Below, piece by piece: positions 36,622 to 45,342 of a stretch of 64,000 nucleotides of DNA. The stretch is from NCBI GenBank assembly GCA_037127915.1, contig JBAXXL010000007.1:1-64000 (forward strand), given 5' to 3'. A program made the translations under genes and the position numbers. A model generated the notes under the pieces. That model was given only the letters and a program-made list of their open reading frames with translations, ran no database searches and had not been told where the DNA came from. This stretch comes from JBAXXL01 sp037127915 (lineage in GTDB: Bacteria; Bacteroidota; Ignavibacteria; Kapaibacteriales; UBA2268). Each line of letters opens with the position of its first letter. Position 1 is the first letter of the stretch.

Positions 36622-38634
36622 TTAGTCCACAATACAACGAACTGAAAAACCATATTCTTTAAAACCATAAACTCTATAACCATAAGCACTACTGCAGGTT
36701 AAATATCTTTGCCATCCATAAGGTTCAGAACTAGATGTAGCTGTCCATAAATCAGCGTCATTTCTAACTCCACTAAATCGTCCGTCATTATACCGGAAGC
36801 CTCCGGGTAAAATAGATAAACCACTCGAATTTGTTGCTCCGGTATTTGGACTATTCCATAAGCTAGTACCGGTACTCTTCATTTTGGCACCTGCGACAAC
36901 CAAGCCACCAAGAAAATTTTCAAGTTTACTCCATTCTTCATCGCTTGCCAGATGGTATCCATCTGGTGCCAAACCACGGGAATCGTTGAGGGCGTACCAA
37001 TTATAAAGCTTACCATACACATCACCCATTGCCGGATCGTTGTTGTAATAACACCAAGCACCCGTTTTTAGATTTTTCCATTCAGTTGGGTCTTTTACTT
37101 CGGGAATTGGATCGCCATTTCTATAAGTATCGACATTTAAATTACAACCCATCCACGTTTGATTACCTATTGCAACATCGGGACAAGGTGGTATATAAGG
37201 CGAATTTGCGGTTATTCTGGCTAAGCATTGATTACTTGGAGTCTTTGGTACCCGCCATAAGTAATTTAGTCCCTTCGATGATTTTGAAAGAAGTATCCAG
37301 TCCGCACCATTATTTGTACTGTATTCAAGTCTTACATCTTCCTCCGGCAAAACACCTTCCCAAGATATTAGAGTATCTGATCCAACAGCTAATACTTCAC
37401 CACCGTTAGGTTGTAGAAGTTTTAAAGTTTGTATTTTTGGCTTTATACCAGGGAATCCACCGCTCGCATAAAAATAAGTTGGACATTGATTATTTTCAAG
37501 TGTGAATTTGCAGTAAGTATAACCGCTATCTGCCGGAACATAACTTACTATAAGATTAGTACTTTGTCCATTTTCAAGGATAAAGCTTGATGGGGCGATT
37601 GTAAATGAAGGACTTGTAGATATAATATTAGTTATATTAAAATCTGAATTTATGGCTTTGACAGTAATTGTCGCGTCTTTTTTTATTCCGGGAATTGCGT
37701 TTAAAAATTTTACTGAAGCAGGATTAATTTCCAGATTAGCTATTGAATTTACTGGTGGTTGGTAATAGTTAAATGCTGTTAGATTTAATGGTATAAGCTT
37801 AAAATTCAGATTAGTCAAACCGGTTTTACAGGATACTCCGCTCTTCCATACAATTTGACATGGACTTTCAACTTGGGCGGTCTTTAAAATAACACGGTAA
37901 CATTGTTCAGCTTCTTCCTTGGTTTTTATATTTTCGAAATACATACCACCCGTTTGCGATGCAAAATCCTTCATACATTGGGGTGCCGGCATATTTAAAG
38001 TAACACAATAAATAGCAATATTGTTAGCCTTAGCCTCGCTAATTATTTCAGCTGTTTTTGGCTCGGAAGTAGGATCTCCATCAGATAGAAAAACGACAAC
38101 TCTTTTATGCTTGCCTGTTTTTGCAATTAGAAGCCCACCACCGACATGGTCTATCATTGCGGCATTGTAGTTTGTACCACCAAAAGTAGTCAAATTATTA
38201 ATAACAGCAATTAAATTAGGTTTATCTTTAGTAAAATCTTGATTAATATAATTATTATCGCTGAAACTTGTTATAGCGCATTCTGAATTATTATCGGGTA
38301 GCATATTAATCCATTCAATAGCCGCAGATTTAGCCATATCAAGACCAAATCCTTGCATTGAACCGGATATATCGATGACCAATACGCTGGATAATACTTC
38401 GGGAATTCTCGGGCTTGAACAAATCACATCTGTAATTGTTCTTGCTTGTCCATTTTCCTTCACTTCAAAATCTGAAGGAGTGAGGTTTATAATTTGATTT
38501 CCAGTGGCATCCAAAGCATAAAAATTTGCCTTGATGGTCGGAAATGCTGACGCATCAACATTAAACATAGATAAACTCTGGCTATATGCTGTATAACCAA
38601 ATAATAAAAAGAGTATATAAATTGTTTTCTTCAT
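36622..38634 (-). CDS. VWA-FISUMP secreted protein 4 (VWA subtype A)
   Basis: 670 residues. Signal peptide MKKTIYILFLLFGYTAYSQ. Subtype A VWA with complete MIDAS: Asp88-Ile-Ser90-Gly-Ser92, FGGTNYNAAM and FLSDGDP. After the ASH-like and PNGGE modules comes FISUMP (MGCNLNVDTYRNGDPIP, YNWYALNDSRGLAP), ending GFSVRCIVD. The conserved GYWWSS anchor is replaced here by DLWTATSSS, and the domain is shorter around KSTGTSLWNSP. The conserved TTTG-N20-TAATTTAG promoter is absent upstream; the short palindrome ACTCATCCGATGAGT (38684-38698) lies there instead. Confidence 0.85.
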   Translation of the reverse strand: MKKTIYILFLLFGYTAYSQSLSMFNVDASAFPTIKANFYALDATGNQIINLTPSDFEVKENGQARTITDVICSSPRIPEVLSSVLVIDISGSMQGFGLDMAKSAAIEWINMLPDNNSECAITSFSDNNYINQDFTKDKPNLIAVINNLTTFGGTNYNAAMIDHVGGGLLIAKTGKHKRVVVFLSDGDPTSEPKTAEIISEAKANNIAIYCVTLNMPAPQCMKDFASQTGGMYFENIKTKEEAEQCYRVILKTAQVESPCQIVWKSGVSCKTGLTNLNFKLIPLNLTAFNYYQPPVNSIANLEINPASVKFLNAIPGIKKDATITVKAINSDFNITNIISTSPSFTIAPSSFILENGQSTNLIVSYVPADSGYTYCKFTLENNQCPTYFYASGGFPGIKPKIQTLKLLQPNGGEVLAVGSDTLISWEGVLPEEDVRLEYSTNNGADWILLSKSSKGLNYLWRVPKTPSNQCLARITANSPYIPPCPDVAIGNQTWMGCNLNVDTYRNGDPIPEVKDPTEWKNLKTGAWCYYNNDPAMGDVYGKLYNWYALNDSRGLAPDGYHLASDEEWSKLENFLGGLVVAGAKMKSTGTSLWNSPNTGATNSSGLSILPGGFRYNDGRFSGVRNDADLWTATSSSEPYGWQRYLTCSSAYGYRVYGFKEYGFSVRCIVD

Positions 38635-38721
38635 AAGATTTCTTTCAATTTCTTTTTAACTTATTGCTTATTTTCTTTTTTTACTCATCCGATGAGTTGA
38701 TATTTCTTTGCTTATTTATTT

Positions 38722-38774
38722 CGGCTAAAGCCGATTAAAACTTTCAATAATTTTCCACGACTTAAAAGTCGTGG
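38722..38774. repeat. Two-hairpin intergenic repeat (copy 5)
   Basis: CGGCTAAAGCCG (38722-38733) and CCACGACTTAAAAGTCGTGG (38755-38774), between genes 4 and 5. Confidence 0.85.
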
Positions 38775-38847
38775 CTACTAATAATTTTAAATTTTCTTCT
38801 TATCTTCTTATCTTCTTCTCTTTATGAACTTTCCGAACTTTATGAAC

Positions 38848-40923
38848 TTATTTCATCCTTATGCAACGTACTGAAAATCCATTCTCATAATAATGAGTAC
38901 TTCTGCCAATAATAGATGCGTCAGTACCTATTCTCCTATAATATGCGGTTTTGGAACCAAAATCAGTAGATGTCCAAAAGTAGGCATCGACGCCGATGTT
39001 TAGAAAATCGCTGACGTGGTACCGGTAACCTCCGGGAACAGCAGCAAAACCGGTTTCATTTGTTGCACCGTTGTTTGGACTAAACCACAAACCATCACCC
39101 GTTTCTATAGTACCCATACTTTTCAATTTTCCTCCGGCAATATCTTTCCCGCCAATACAGTTTTCTAATTCGGTCCATTCTTCATCGCTCGGTACATACC
39201 AGCCTGCAGGAGCTAAACCCCGTGGATCGTTTACTGCATACCAATTGTATAGTTTTCCGTAAATTTCTCCATTTTTTGGATCATTATTATAATAGCACCA
39301 AGCTCCCGTTGTTAAGGCTCGCCATTCTAAAGGGTCAGAAACTTGAGGAATTGGATCGCCATTGCGGTAATGAGCAACATTAAGATTACAACCCATCCAA
39401 AATTGATTACATATTAGCACATCACTGTTATCACAACTGATTTCAGTTGTAGCATTAGCAGTAATTCTTGCTAAGCATTGTGTACTTGGTGTTTTCGGTA
39501 TCCTCCACTTATAAAAAAAATCTGTTCCTGAATCGGTGATTGTAGTCCATTTCAAACCATTATTAGTGCTATATTCAATTTTCACAGGGTCATCGGGCAT
39601 AACACCTTCCCAAGTTATTAGAGAATCTGCACCTACTGAAAACACTTCACCGCCGTTGGGTTCCATCAAATTTATAGTTTTTGTTTTGGGCTTTTTTCCC
39701 TTAAACCCTCCACTTACGTACAATTTCGATAAACATTTATCGCTTTCGAATGTTATAACATTAAACTCATAACTGCTGTCTGCTGGAAGATAATAAATCT
39801 TTAGATTTCTCCTTTGGCCTTTAGCTAGAAAAAAACTCTGAGGAATTACAGAAAAATCAGGATTTGAACAGGTTACGTTAGTTACTGTAAAATCGGTATT
39901 ATTTGCGAATACCGAAACCGTTGAATCTACTTTGATTCCGGGGGTTGGATTTAAAAATACAACAACCGGTGGATTAATTACTAATGCGGCACCGGACCTA
40001 ATAGGTGCTTCGTATCTAGTTTGAGCTGTTAATGCATGCTTACTATCAGTAATTTCGACATTTGTCCAATCTCCTTTACAAAATATTCCACTTTCCCACT
40101 CGATTTCACAGAATTTGCCATCTTGAATAATGGTTTGTAAACGTTTTGCTAAAGCCGTTGCGGCTCCTGCACTCGTAATACCGTCAAATAATAACCCGCC
40201 TGTTGCATCGGCTAATGTTTGCAACGATCTTTTTATTCCATTTTTATCAGTTTCGGGACTAGAATAAACTACTGCATAAAACTTAATCTTATTAGCTACA
40301 CAAATATCTTTACAGGTTTCAATCTCACTTTGAGTTAAGCCAATCCACCCGGCATCGGTGAATAGTACTACATTATGTGTGTAGATTCCTCTTTTTATGA
40401 TATTTAACAATCCGGTTAAGGGGTTTAGCAGTTGTTCAACAAAATCATTTTCATTAGAAGTACTAATTGTTTCAATTGCTGAAAGATATTTTGCATTATC
40501 AGTAGTGAAATCTTGAACTATCAAAGCTTTTGAATTACAAATTTGTAATGCAAATTCGGAAGGCGGCATGATTATGCTGTTAGCTAGTTCTTTTGCTGTG
40601 ATTTTTGCTAGATCAAAAGGTATATAACCATGCTCATCATAAGACATGGAACTTGAAACATCGATACTTATTGCGACCGATACAGCATTAAGAGTATTTT
40701 CATTCGAACAATCTACATTAGTAGGCGTCCTAGGGAATCCGTTTTCGGTTATTTTGAAATCACTAACTGAAAAATTTGTTATAGGATCGCCATTAGAATC
40801 AAAGGCAATAAAATTAGCTTTAATTGTCGGAAATGCCGAAGCATCAACATTAAATACTGATAAACTCTGGCTATATGCTGTATAACCAAATACAAAAAAA
40901 AGTATGTAAATCAATTTTCTCAT
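38848..40923 (-). CDS. VWA-FISUMP secreted protein 5 (VWA subtype B)
   Basis: 691 residues from the ATG at 40923. This start gives a proper signal peptide (MRKLIYILFFVFGYTAYSQ), puts the MIDAS Asp at 88 as in all other copies and follows GGAAAAG; an in-frame ATG at 40986 would add 21 charged residues and overlap the promoter. Subtype B VWA: DVSSSM, NENDFVEQLLNPL, LFTDAGW. Unlike the other copies, the ASH-like part contains a stretch with PVVVFLNPTPGIKVDST. FISUMP ends GFSVRCIRMK. The tail has AYFWTSTDF in place of GYWWSS. Confidence 0.85.
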   Translation of the reverse strand: MRKLIYILFFVFGYTAYSQSLSVFNVDASAFPTIKANFIAFDSNGDPITNFSVSDFKITENGFPRTPTNVDCSNENTLNAVSVAISIDVSSSMSYDEHGYIPFDLAKITAKELANSIIMPPSEFALQICNSKALIVQDFTTDNAKYLSAIETISTSNENDFVEQLLNPLTGLLNIIKRGIYTHNVVLFTDAGWIGLTQSEIETCKDICVANKIKFYAVVYSSPETDKNGIKRSLQTLADATGGLLFDGITSAGAATALAKRLQTIIQDGKFCEIEWESGIFCKGDWTNVEITDSKHALTAQTRYEAPIRSGAALVINPPVVVFLNPTPGIKVDSTVSVFANNTDFTVTNVTCSNPDFSVIPQSFFLAKGQRRNLKIYYLPADSSYEFNVITFESDKCLSKLYVSGGFKGKKPKTKTINLMEPNGGEVFSVGADSLITWEGVMPDDPVKIEYSTNNGLKWTTITDSGTDFFYKWRIPKTPSTQCLARITANATTEISCDNSDVLICNQFWMGCNLNVAHYRNGDPIPQVSDPLEWRALTTGAWCYYNNDPKNGEIYGKLYNWYAVNDPRGLAPAGWYVPSDEEWTELENCIGGKDIAGGKLKSMGTIETGDGLWFSPNNGATNETGFAAVPGGYRYHVSDFLNIGVDAYFWTSTDFGSKTAYYRRIGTDASIIGRSTHYYENGFSVRCIRMK

Positions 40924-40955
40924 AGAACTTTTCCAATTTCTTTTTTTTCCTATAA

Positions 40956-40987
40956 CTAAATTATCATTTTTTTTTAGTTTAAACAAA
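40956..40987 (-). promoter_or_regulatory. Conserved promoter of VWA-FISUMP gene 5
   Basis: TTTG-N20-TAATTTAG on the minus strand, 32 nt before the ATG. Core elements match genes 1-3 while the spacer has changed, which supports selection on the elements. Confidence 0.6.
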
Positions 40988-41057
40988 TATTATTTCTAAT
41001 TTCTTTTTCTTCCTACTTTATGAACTTTACGAACCTGATAAACTTTATAAACTATGT

Positions 41058-43091
41058 TTAATCTTTTACGCATCGTACTGAAAAACCATTGTCCTTACCG
41101 CTAGACCCTTTGCCAATAACTGTGTTTGTTGACGATAGATTCCTAAACCAAGCTCGTGTAGCATTAAAATTGGAAGAACTCCACCAATAACCAGCAATCT
41201 CAAAACGGTCGAAAACTCCATAATTAAATCTATAACCTCCTGGCTGAGCAGAAAATCCGCTTTCATCAGTTCCTCCATCATTGGGGCTTCGCCATAAACC
41301 ATCATAGTTCTCAATTGTACCTGAAATTTTTAATTTTCCGCCTGCTAAATCGGCACCTCCTAAGCATTTTTCTAATTCTGCCCATTCAGCATCCGAAGGG
41401 ATATGCCAACCTTTGGGAGCTAATCCACGCGGATCATTCACAGCATACCAATTGTATAATTTTCCATAGACCTTCCCCATCGCCGGGAAATTATTATAAT
41501 AACACCAAGCACCGGTTGTAAGGTTAGCCCACACAGTTGGGTCGGTAACCTCGGGTATAGGGTCGCCATTACGGTAGGTATCCACGTCAAGATTACAACC
41601 CATCCAAACTTGATTACAAATAAGTACATTCCCATTATCACAGCCGAATATCGAATTTGTATTTGCTGTTACTCTTGCCAAACACTTATTACTTATAGTA
41701 TTGGGTACCCGCCATTTGTAGTTTAACCCGCTCGCGGTATCTGCTATGAGAATCCAATTCGCGCCATTATTAGTACTGTAATCAATACTGACTTTATCTG
41801 TTGGTAGAATACCATCCCAAGTTATCAAAGTATCGGAACCAACCGGAAATGCTTCTCCACCATTTGGTTTAATTAGCTCAATTGATTTTGATGCCGGTTT
41901 CTTTCCAGGGAAGCCACCGCTCACAAAATAATTAGTAGGGCACTTATTATTTTCAAAAGTATATTTAGCATACGAATAGCTACTGTCAGATGGTAAAAAG
42001 CTAACCGTCAAATCCAGGCTTTCTCCTGAATTAAGCTTAAATTTGGTTGGAGTTATAGTAAAATCAGGATTTGAACTTGTAATATTGGTAAGATTGAAAT
42101 CTGCGTTTATGGCAGTTGCGGTTACCAATGTATCTTTCTTAATTCCCGGAATAGCTTTTGAAAATTTTACATTAGGCGGTGTGAACTCGATTCGGGCTAA
42201 ACCACTATTTGGTAATATATAATTAGTTTTGGCACTTATGTTATTTTGGACAAGATTAATTTCAACATTTCTTATTTCCGCTTTACAAGAAACTTCGCTC
42301 AACCATTCAATTTGACAGGGTTCGCCGCCTTGTGCATTGTATAATATTTTTCGGTAATAATCTTCGGCTTCTTCCTTGTTTTTGACGTTTTCAAAATATA
42401 ATCCTCCTGTTTGATTTGAAAAATCCTTCATACATTGAGGAGCGGGCATATTTATTGAAATACAGTATATAGTGATATCATTGGCATTGGCTTCACTGAT
42501 TATTTTGAAAGTTTGCGGTTCAGTACTTGGATCACCGTCAGACAGAAATACAATAACTCGTTTGTATTTTCCAGTCTTTGCAATTAATATTCCTCCTGCT
42601 TCCGGGTCTATCAATGCCGCATTATATTTAGTTCCTTTCTTGATTGTTAAACTATTAATTCCATTAATTAACTTCGATTTTTTTGTTGTGAAATCCTGAT
42701 TAAGATAATTAATCTCACTGAAACTAGTAATTGCACATTCGGATTTACCCAATGTTATCAAATCTATCCAAGCATAAGCCGCCGCTTTGGCGATATTAAG
42801 ACCATATTCTGCCATTGAACCTGATACATCCATTACTAAAACGGATGATAATGGAATAGGCGGTGTAGGATTTGGACAATTTACACCTGTAACAATTCGC
42901 GATTGCCCATTTTCAGTTACGCTAAAATCAATTGGTAATAAGTTTGTAATTTCATTCCCTGCGGCATCAAATACAAAGAAATCAGCTTTAATTGTTGGAA
43001 ATGACGAAGTATCAACATTATATACTAAAATACTCTGGCTATACGCTGTATAACCTAATAAAAATAATACTATGTAAATTGTTTTTCTCAT
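41058..43091 (-). CDS. VWA-FISUMP secreted protein 6 (VWA subtype A)
   Basis: 677 residues. Signal peptide MRKTIYIVLFLLGYTAYSQ. Subtype A VWA: Asp88-Val-Ser90-Gly-Ser92, Lys-Gly-Thr (KKGTKYNAAL) and FLSDGDP. It shares the segment YCISINMPAPQCMKDFSNQTGG with proteins 4 and 7, so these three VWA domains are the closest group. FISUMP (MGCNLDVDTYRNGDPIP, GWHIPSDAEW) ends GFSVRCVKD; the tail keeps GYWWSSS. Only about 70 bp, with no two-hairpin repeat, separate it from gene 5. Confidence 0.85.
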   Translation of the reverse strand: MRKTIYIVLFLLGYTAYSQSILVYNVDTSSFPTIKADFFVFDAAGNEITNLLPIDFSVTENGQSRIVTGVNCPNPTPPIPLSSVLVMDVSGSMAEYGLNIAKAAAYAWIDLITLGKSECAITSFSEINYLNQDFTTKKSKLINGINSLTIKKGTKYNAALIDPEAGGILIAKTGKYKRVIVFLSDGDPSTEPQTFKIISEANANDITIYCISINMPAPQCMKDFSNQTGGLYFENVKNKEEAEDYYRKILYNAQGGEPCQIEWLSEVSCKAEIRNVEINLVQNNISAKTNYILPNSGLARIEFTPPNVKFSKAIPGIKKDTLVTATAINADFNLTNITSSNPDFTITPTKFKLNSGESLDLTVSFLPSDSSYSYAKYTFENNKCPTNYFVSGGFPGKKPASKSIELIKPNGGEAFPVGSDTLITWDGILPTDKVSIDYSTNNGANWILIADTASGLNYKWRVPNTISNKCLARVTANTNSIFGCDNGNVLICNQVWMGCNLDVDTYRNGDPIPEVTDPTVWANLTTGAWCYYNNFPAMGKVYGKLYNWYAVNDPRGLAPKGWHIPSDAEWAELEKCLGGADLAGGKLKISGTIENYDGLWRSPNDGGTDESGFSAQPGGYRFNYGVFDRFEIAGYWWSSSNFNATRAWFRNLSSTNTVIGKGSSGKDNGFSVRCVKD

Positions 43092-43127
43092 AAAAATCTA
43101 TTCTAATTTCTTATTTCTCATTTTTTT

Positions 43128-43212
43128 TCTTCTCTTCTTCTCTTCTTCTCTTCTTCTCTTCATCTTTACTAACTTTATGAACTTTATGAACTTTACAAAC
43201 TCTATAAACTCA
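43128..43212. repeat. TCTTCTTC tract and AACTTTATGA microrepeats
   Basis: 43128-43162 is repeated TCTTCTTC-type sequence. 43166-43212 carries about four AACTTTATGA/AACTTTACAA units ending at the stop of gene 7. Similar AACTTTAYRA units (two to five) lie just past the stop codons of genes 2-6 (32071, 34340, 36589, 38819, 41015). Confidence 0.75.
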
Positions 43213-43213
43213 T

Positions 43214-45247
43214 TTAGTCTTTAATGCACCTGACCGAAAATCCATTTTCTTTTTTACTATAGCTCCTCGTGACGCTCGTAGTGGTATATGACATACCTCT
43301 TAACCAAGCATTTGCTTTATCATACTCCGATGAGCTCCACCAATAACCACTACTGCCAAGGTTATCGAAAGCCCCGTAAGCAAAGCGGTACCCGCCGGGT
43401 AATGCTGAAAAACCGAACTCGTCAGTAGCTTCGGTATTTGGATTATACCATAATCCATCTCCATTTTCTATTGACCCTGTACTTTTTAGTTTCGCCCCCG
43501 CAATCGTTACACCGCCAAGACAGAATTCCAAATCTCGCCAATCCGTATCACTCGATATATGCCAACCTTGAGGAGCTAAGCCCCGTGGGTCGTGAACAGC
43601 ATACCAATTGTACAACTTACCATATTTTGCTTCCATTCCAGGGTCGTTGTTATAATAACACCAAGCACCGGTTTTCAAATTTATCCAATCAGTAGGGTCT
43701 TGTACTTCAGGAATTGGATCGCCATTGCGATAGTGATCCACATTAAGATTGCACCCCATCCAAATCTGCGAACATATTCGTATTTCGCTATTTTGGCAAT
43801 CGTAAATTGAAGAAGTCTTGGCTGTTACCCTAGCCAAACATTTATTACTCGGAGTTTTAGGTACCCGCCATTTATGAATTAACCCCTTTGCAGTATCCGA
43901 TATTTGTAACCAATTTAAACCATTATTAGTGCTATATTCTAATTGCACTTCCTCATCCGACATTATTCCTTCCCAAGTTATCACAGTATCGCTTCCTACC
44001 GCGAATACTTCACCGCCATTGGGGCTTATTAGTTTTAACGTTTGTGTTTTTGGTTTCTTACCCGGAAAACCACCACTTGCATAATACTTTGTCGGGCATA
44101 TATCATTCTCGAAAGTGAATTTTGTATAAGTATAACCACTATCTACGGGTAGATAACTTATAGTTAACACTTTGCTTTGACCTGCATTTAAAATAAAACT
44201 TGTTGGATTCATTGTAAAAGCCGGATTGGAACTGATAACATCAGTTATATTAAAATCAGCATTTACTGCTTTGATGGTTATGGATGAGTCTTTAGGAATT
44301 CCGGGTATAGTTTTTAATAACTTGATCGACATTGGGTCAAATTCTAATTGCGCAATCGCACTATTTGGTGATTGGTAGCTGGCGTTTGCAGTTGTATTAT
44401 TTGCTATCAGTTTTAATGCTACATCCGTTATACCGGATTCACAGGAAATTCCGCTTTCCCAACCAATTTGGCAAGGATCTCCACCTTGTGCAGTAATTAA
44501 TATTTCTCTATAACACCCTTCGGCTTCTTCATTTGTTCTAATATTCTCAAAAAACAATCCTCCCGTTTTATTAGAAAATTCCTTCATACATTGAGGAGCC
44601 GACATTCTGATTGCAATACAGTATATTGTTATATCATTGGCAATTGCAGTACTAATAATCTTTGCTGTATCAGGCTCAAAATTGGGTTCCCCGTCTGAAA
44701 GCAAAAGGATGACCCTTTTGTATTTACCCCTATTGGCAACCAAAATACCGCCTGACATAGCATCTAACATTGCGGCATTATAGTTTGTTCCCTGCATGCA
44801 GGTTAAACTATTAATCCCATTCTTCAACTTTGATTTATCAACTGTGAAATCCTGATTGAGATAATTCGCATCACTGAAACTTGTTATAGCACATTCAGAA
44901 TTCCCGGCTGGAAGCATATCAACCCAAACATTAGCCGCCGCTTTGGCAATGTCAAGACCTTTGCCGCTCATAGAACCCGATACATCCATAACTAAAACAG
45001 AGGATATTATAATCGGTGGTTTTATCTCAGGACAGCTCACAAAAGTTATTTTTCTAGGCTGTCCGTTTTCAGTTAATTCAAAATCATTTGGTAATAAGTT
45101 TGTCAATTGACTACCCTTTAGATCGAAGGCAAAAAAGTTCGCCTTGACATTCGGGAATCCCCCAGCATCGACATTGGAAATAGATAAGCTCTGGCTATAT
45201 GCGGTATAGCTTAATAAAAAGAATACTATGTAAATTATTTTTCTCAT
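43214..45247 (-). CDS. VWA-FISUMP secreted protein 7 (VWA subtype A)
   Basis: 677 residues; the promoter-proximal end of the array. Signal peptide MRKIIYIVFFLLSYTAYSQ. Subtype A VWA with complete MIDAS: Asp88-Val-Ser90-Gly-Ser92, QGTNYNAAM and LLSDGEP. The N-domain reads SNVDAGGFPNVKANFFAFD, which is closer to the eighth, mosaic protein (SNVDASGFPNVKANFFAFD) than to copies 1-5. The FISUMP tail keeps GYWWSSSEY and ends GFSVRCIKD. No T9SS domain. Confidence 0.85.
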   Translation of the reverse strand: MRKIIYIVFFLLSYTAYSQSLSISNVDAGGFPNVKANFFAFDLKGSQLTNLLPNDFELTENGQPRKITFVSCPEIKPPIIISSVLVMDVSGSMSGKGLDIAKAAANVWVDMLPAGNSECAITSFSDANYLNQDFTVDKSKLKNGINSLTCMQGTNYNAAMLDAMSGGILVANRGKYKRVILLLSDGEPNFEPDTAKIISTAIANDITIYCIAIRMSAPQCMKEFSNKTGGLFFENIRTNEEAEGCYREILITAQGGDPCQIGWESGISCESGITDVALKLIANNTTANASYQSPNSAIAQLEFDPMSIKLLKTIPGIPKDSSITIKAVNADFNITDVISSNPAFTMNPTSFILNAGQSKVLTISYLPVDSGYTYTKFTFENDICPTKYYASGGFPGKKPKTQTLKLISPNGGEVFAVGSDTVITWEGIMSDEEVQLEYSTNNGLNWLQISDTAKGLIHKWRVPKTPSNKCLARVTAKTSSIYDCQNSEIRICSQIWMGCNLNVDHYRNGDPIPEVQDPTDWINLKTGAWCYYNNDPGMEAKYGKLYNWYAVHDPRGLAPQGWHISSDTDWRDLEFCLGGVTIAGAKLKSTGSIENGDGLWYNPNTEATDEFGFSALPGGYRFAYGAFDNLGSSGYWWSSSEYDKANAWLRGMSYTTTSVTRSYSKKENGFSVRCIKD

Positions 45248-45301
45248 AAGATTTTTCTTAATGCACTTTTCTAATTTCTTTTAAATTTTATACTATGTTT
45301 T

Positions 45302-45334
45302 ACTCATCGGATGACTCGAAGTCATCGGATGAGT
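45302..45334. repeat. ACTCATCCG-type hairpin
   Basis: ACTCATCGGATGAC / GTCATCGGATGAGT around TCGAA (one mismatch), 9 nt past the stop of the 1467-residue gene, in the terminator position. Confidence 0.75.
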
Positions 45335-45342
45335 TTAAAGAT

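Noticed and set aside
21098..38774. CRISPR array
   Set aside because: The repeated palindromes are about 2 kb apart with whole genes between them; no regular spacers and no cas genes.
31877..38847. Integron cassette array
   Set aside because: Genes with hairpins between them suggested attC sites, but there is no integrase, no RYYYAAC/GTTRRRY cores, and the genes are paralogues with their own promoters.
40924..40986. N-terminal extension of VWA-FISUMP protein 5
   Set aside because: The extension is charged, overlaps the conserved promoter and breaks the register shared by all copies.
29849..45247. Diversity-generating retroelement
   Set aside because: No reverse transcriptase, accessory gene or template repeat on either strand; only the target-like protein layout is present.
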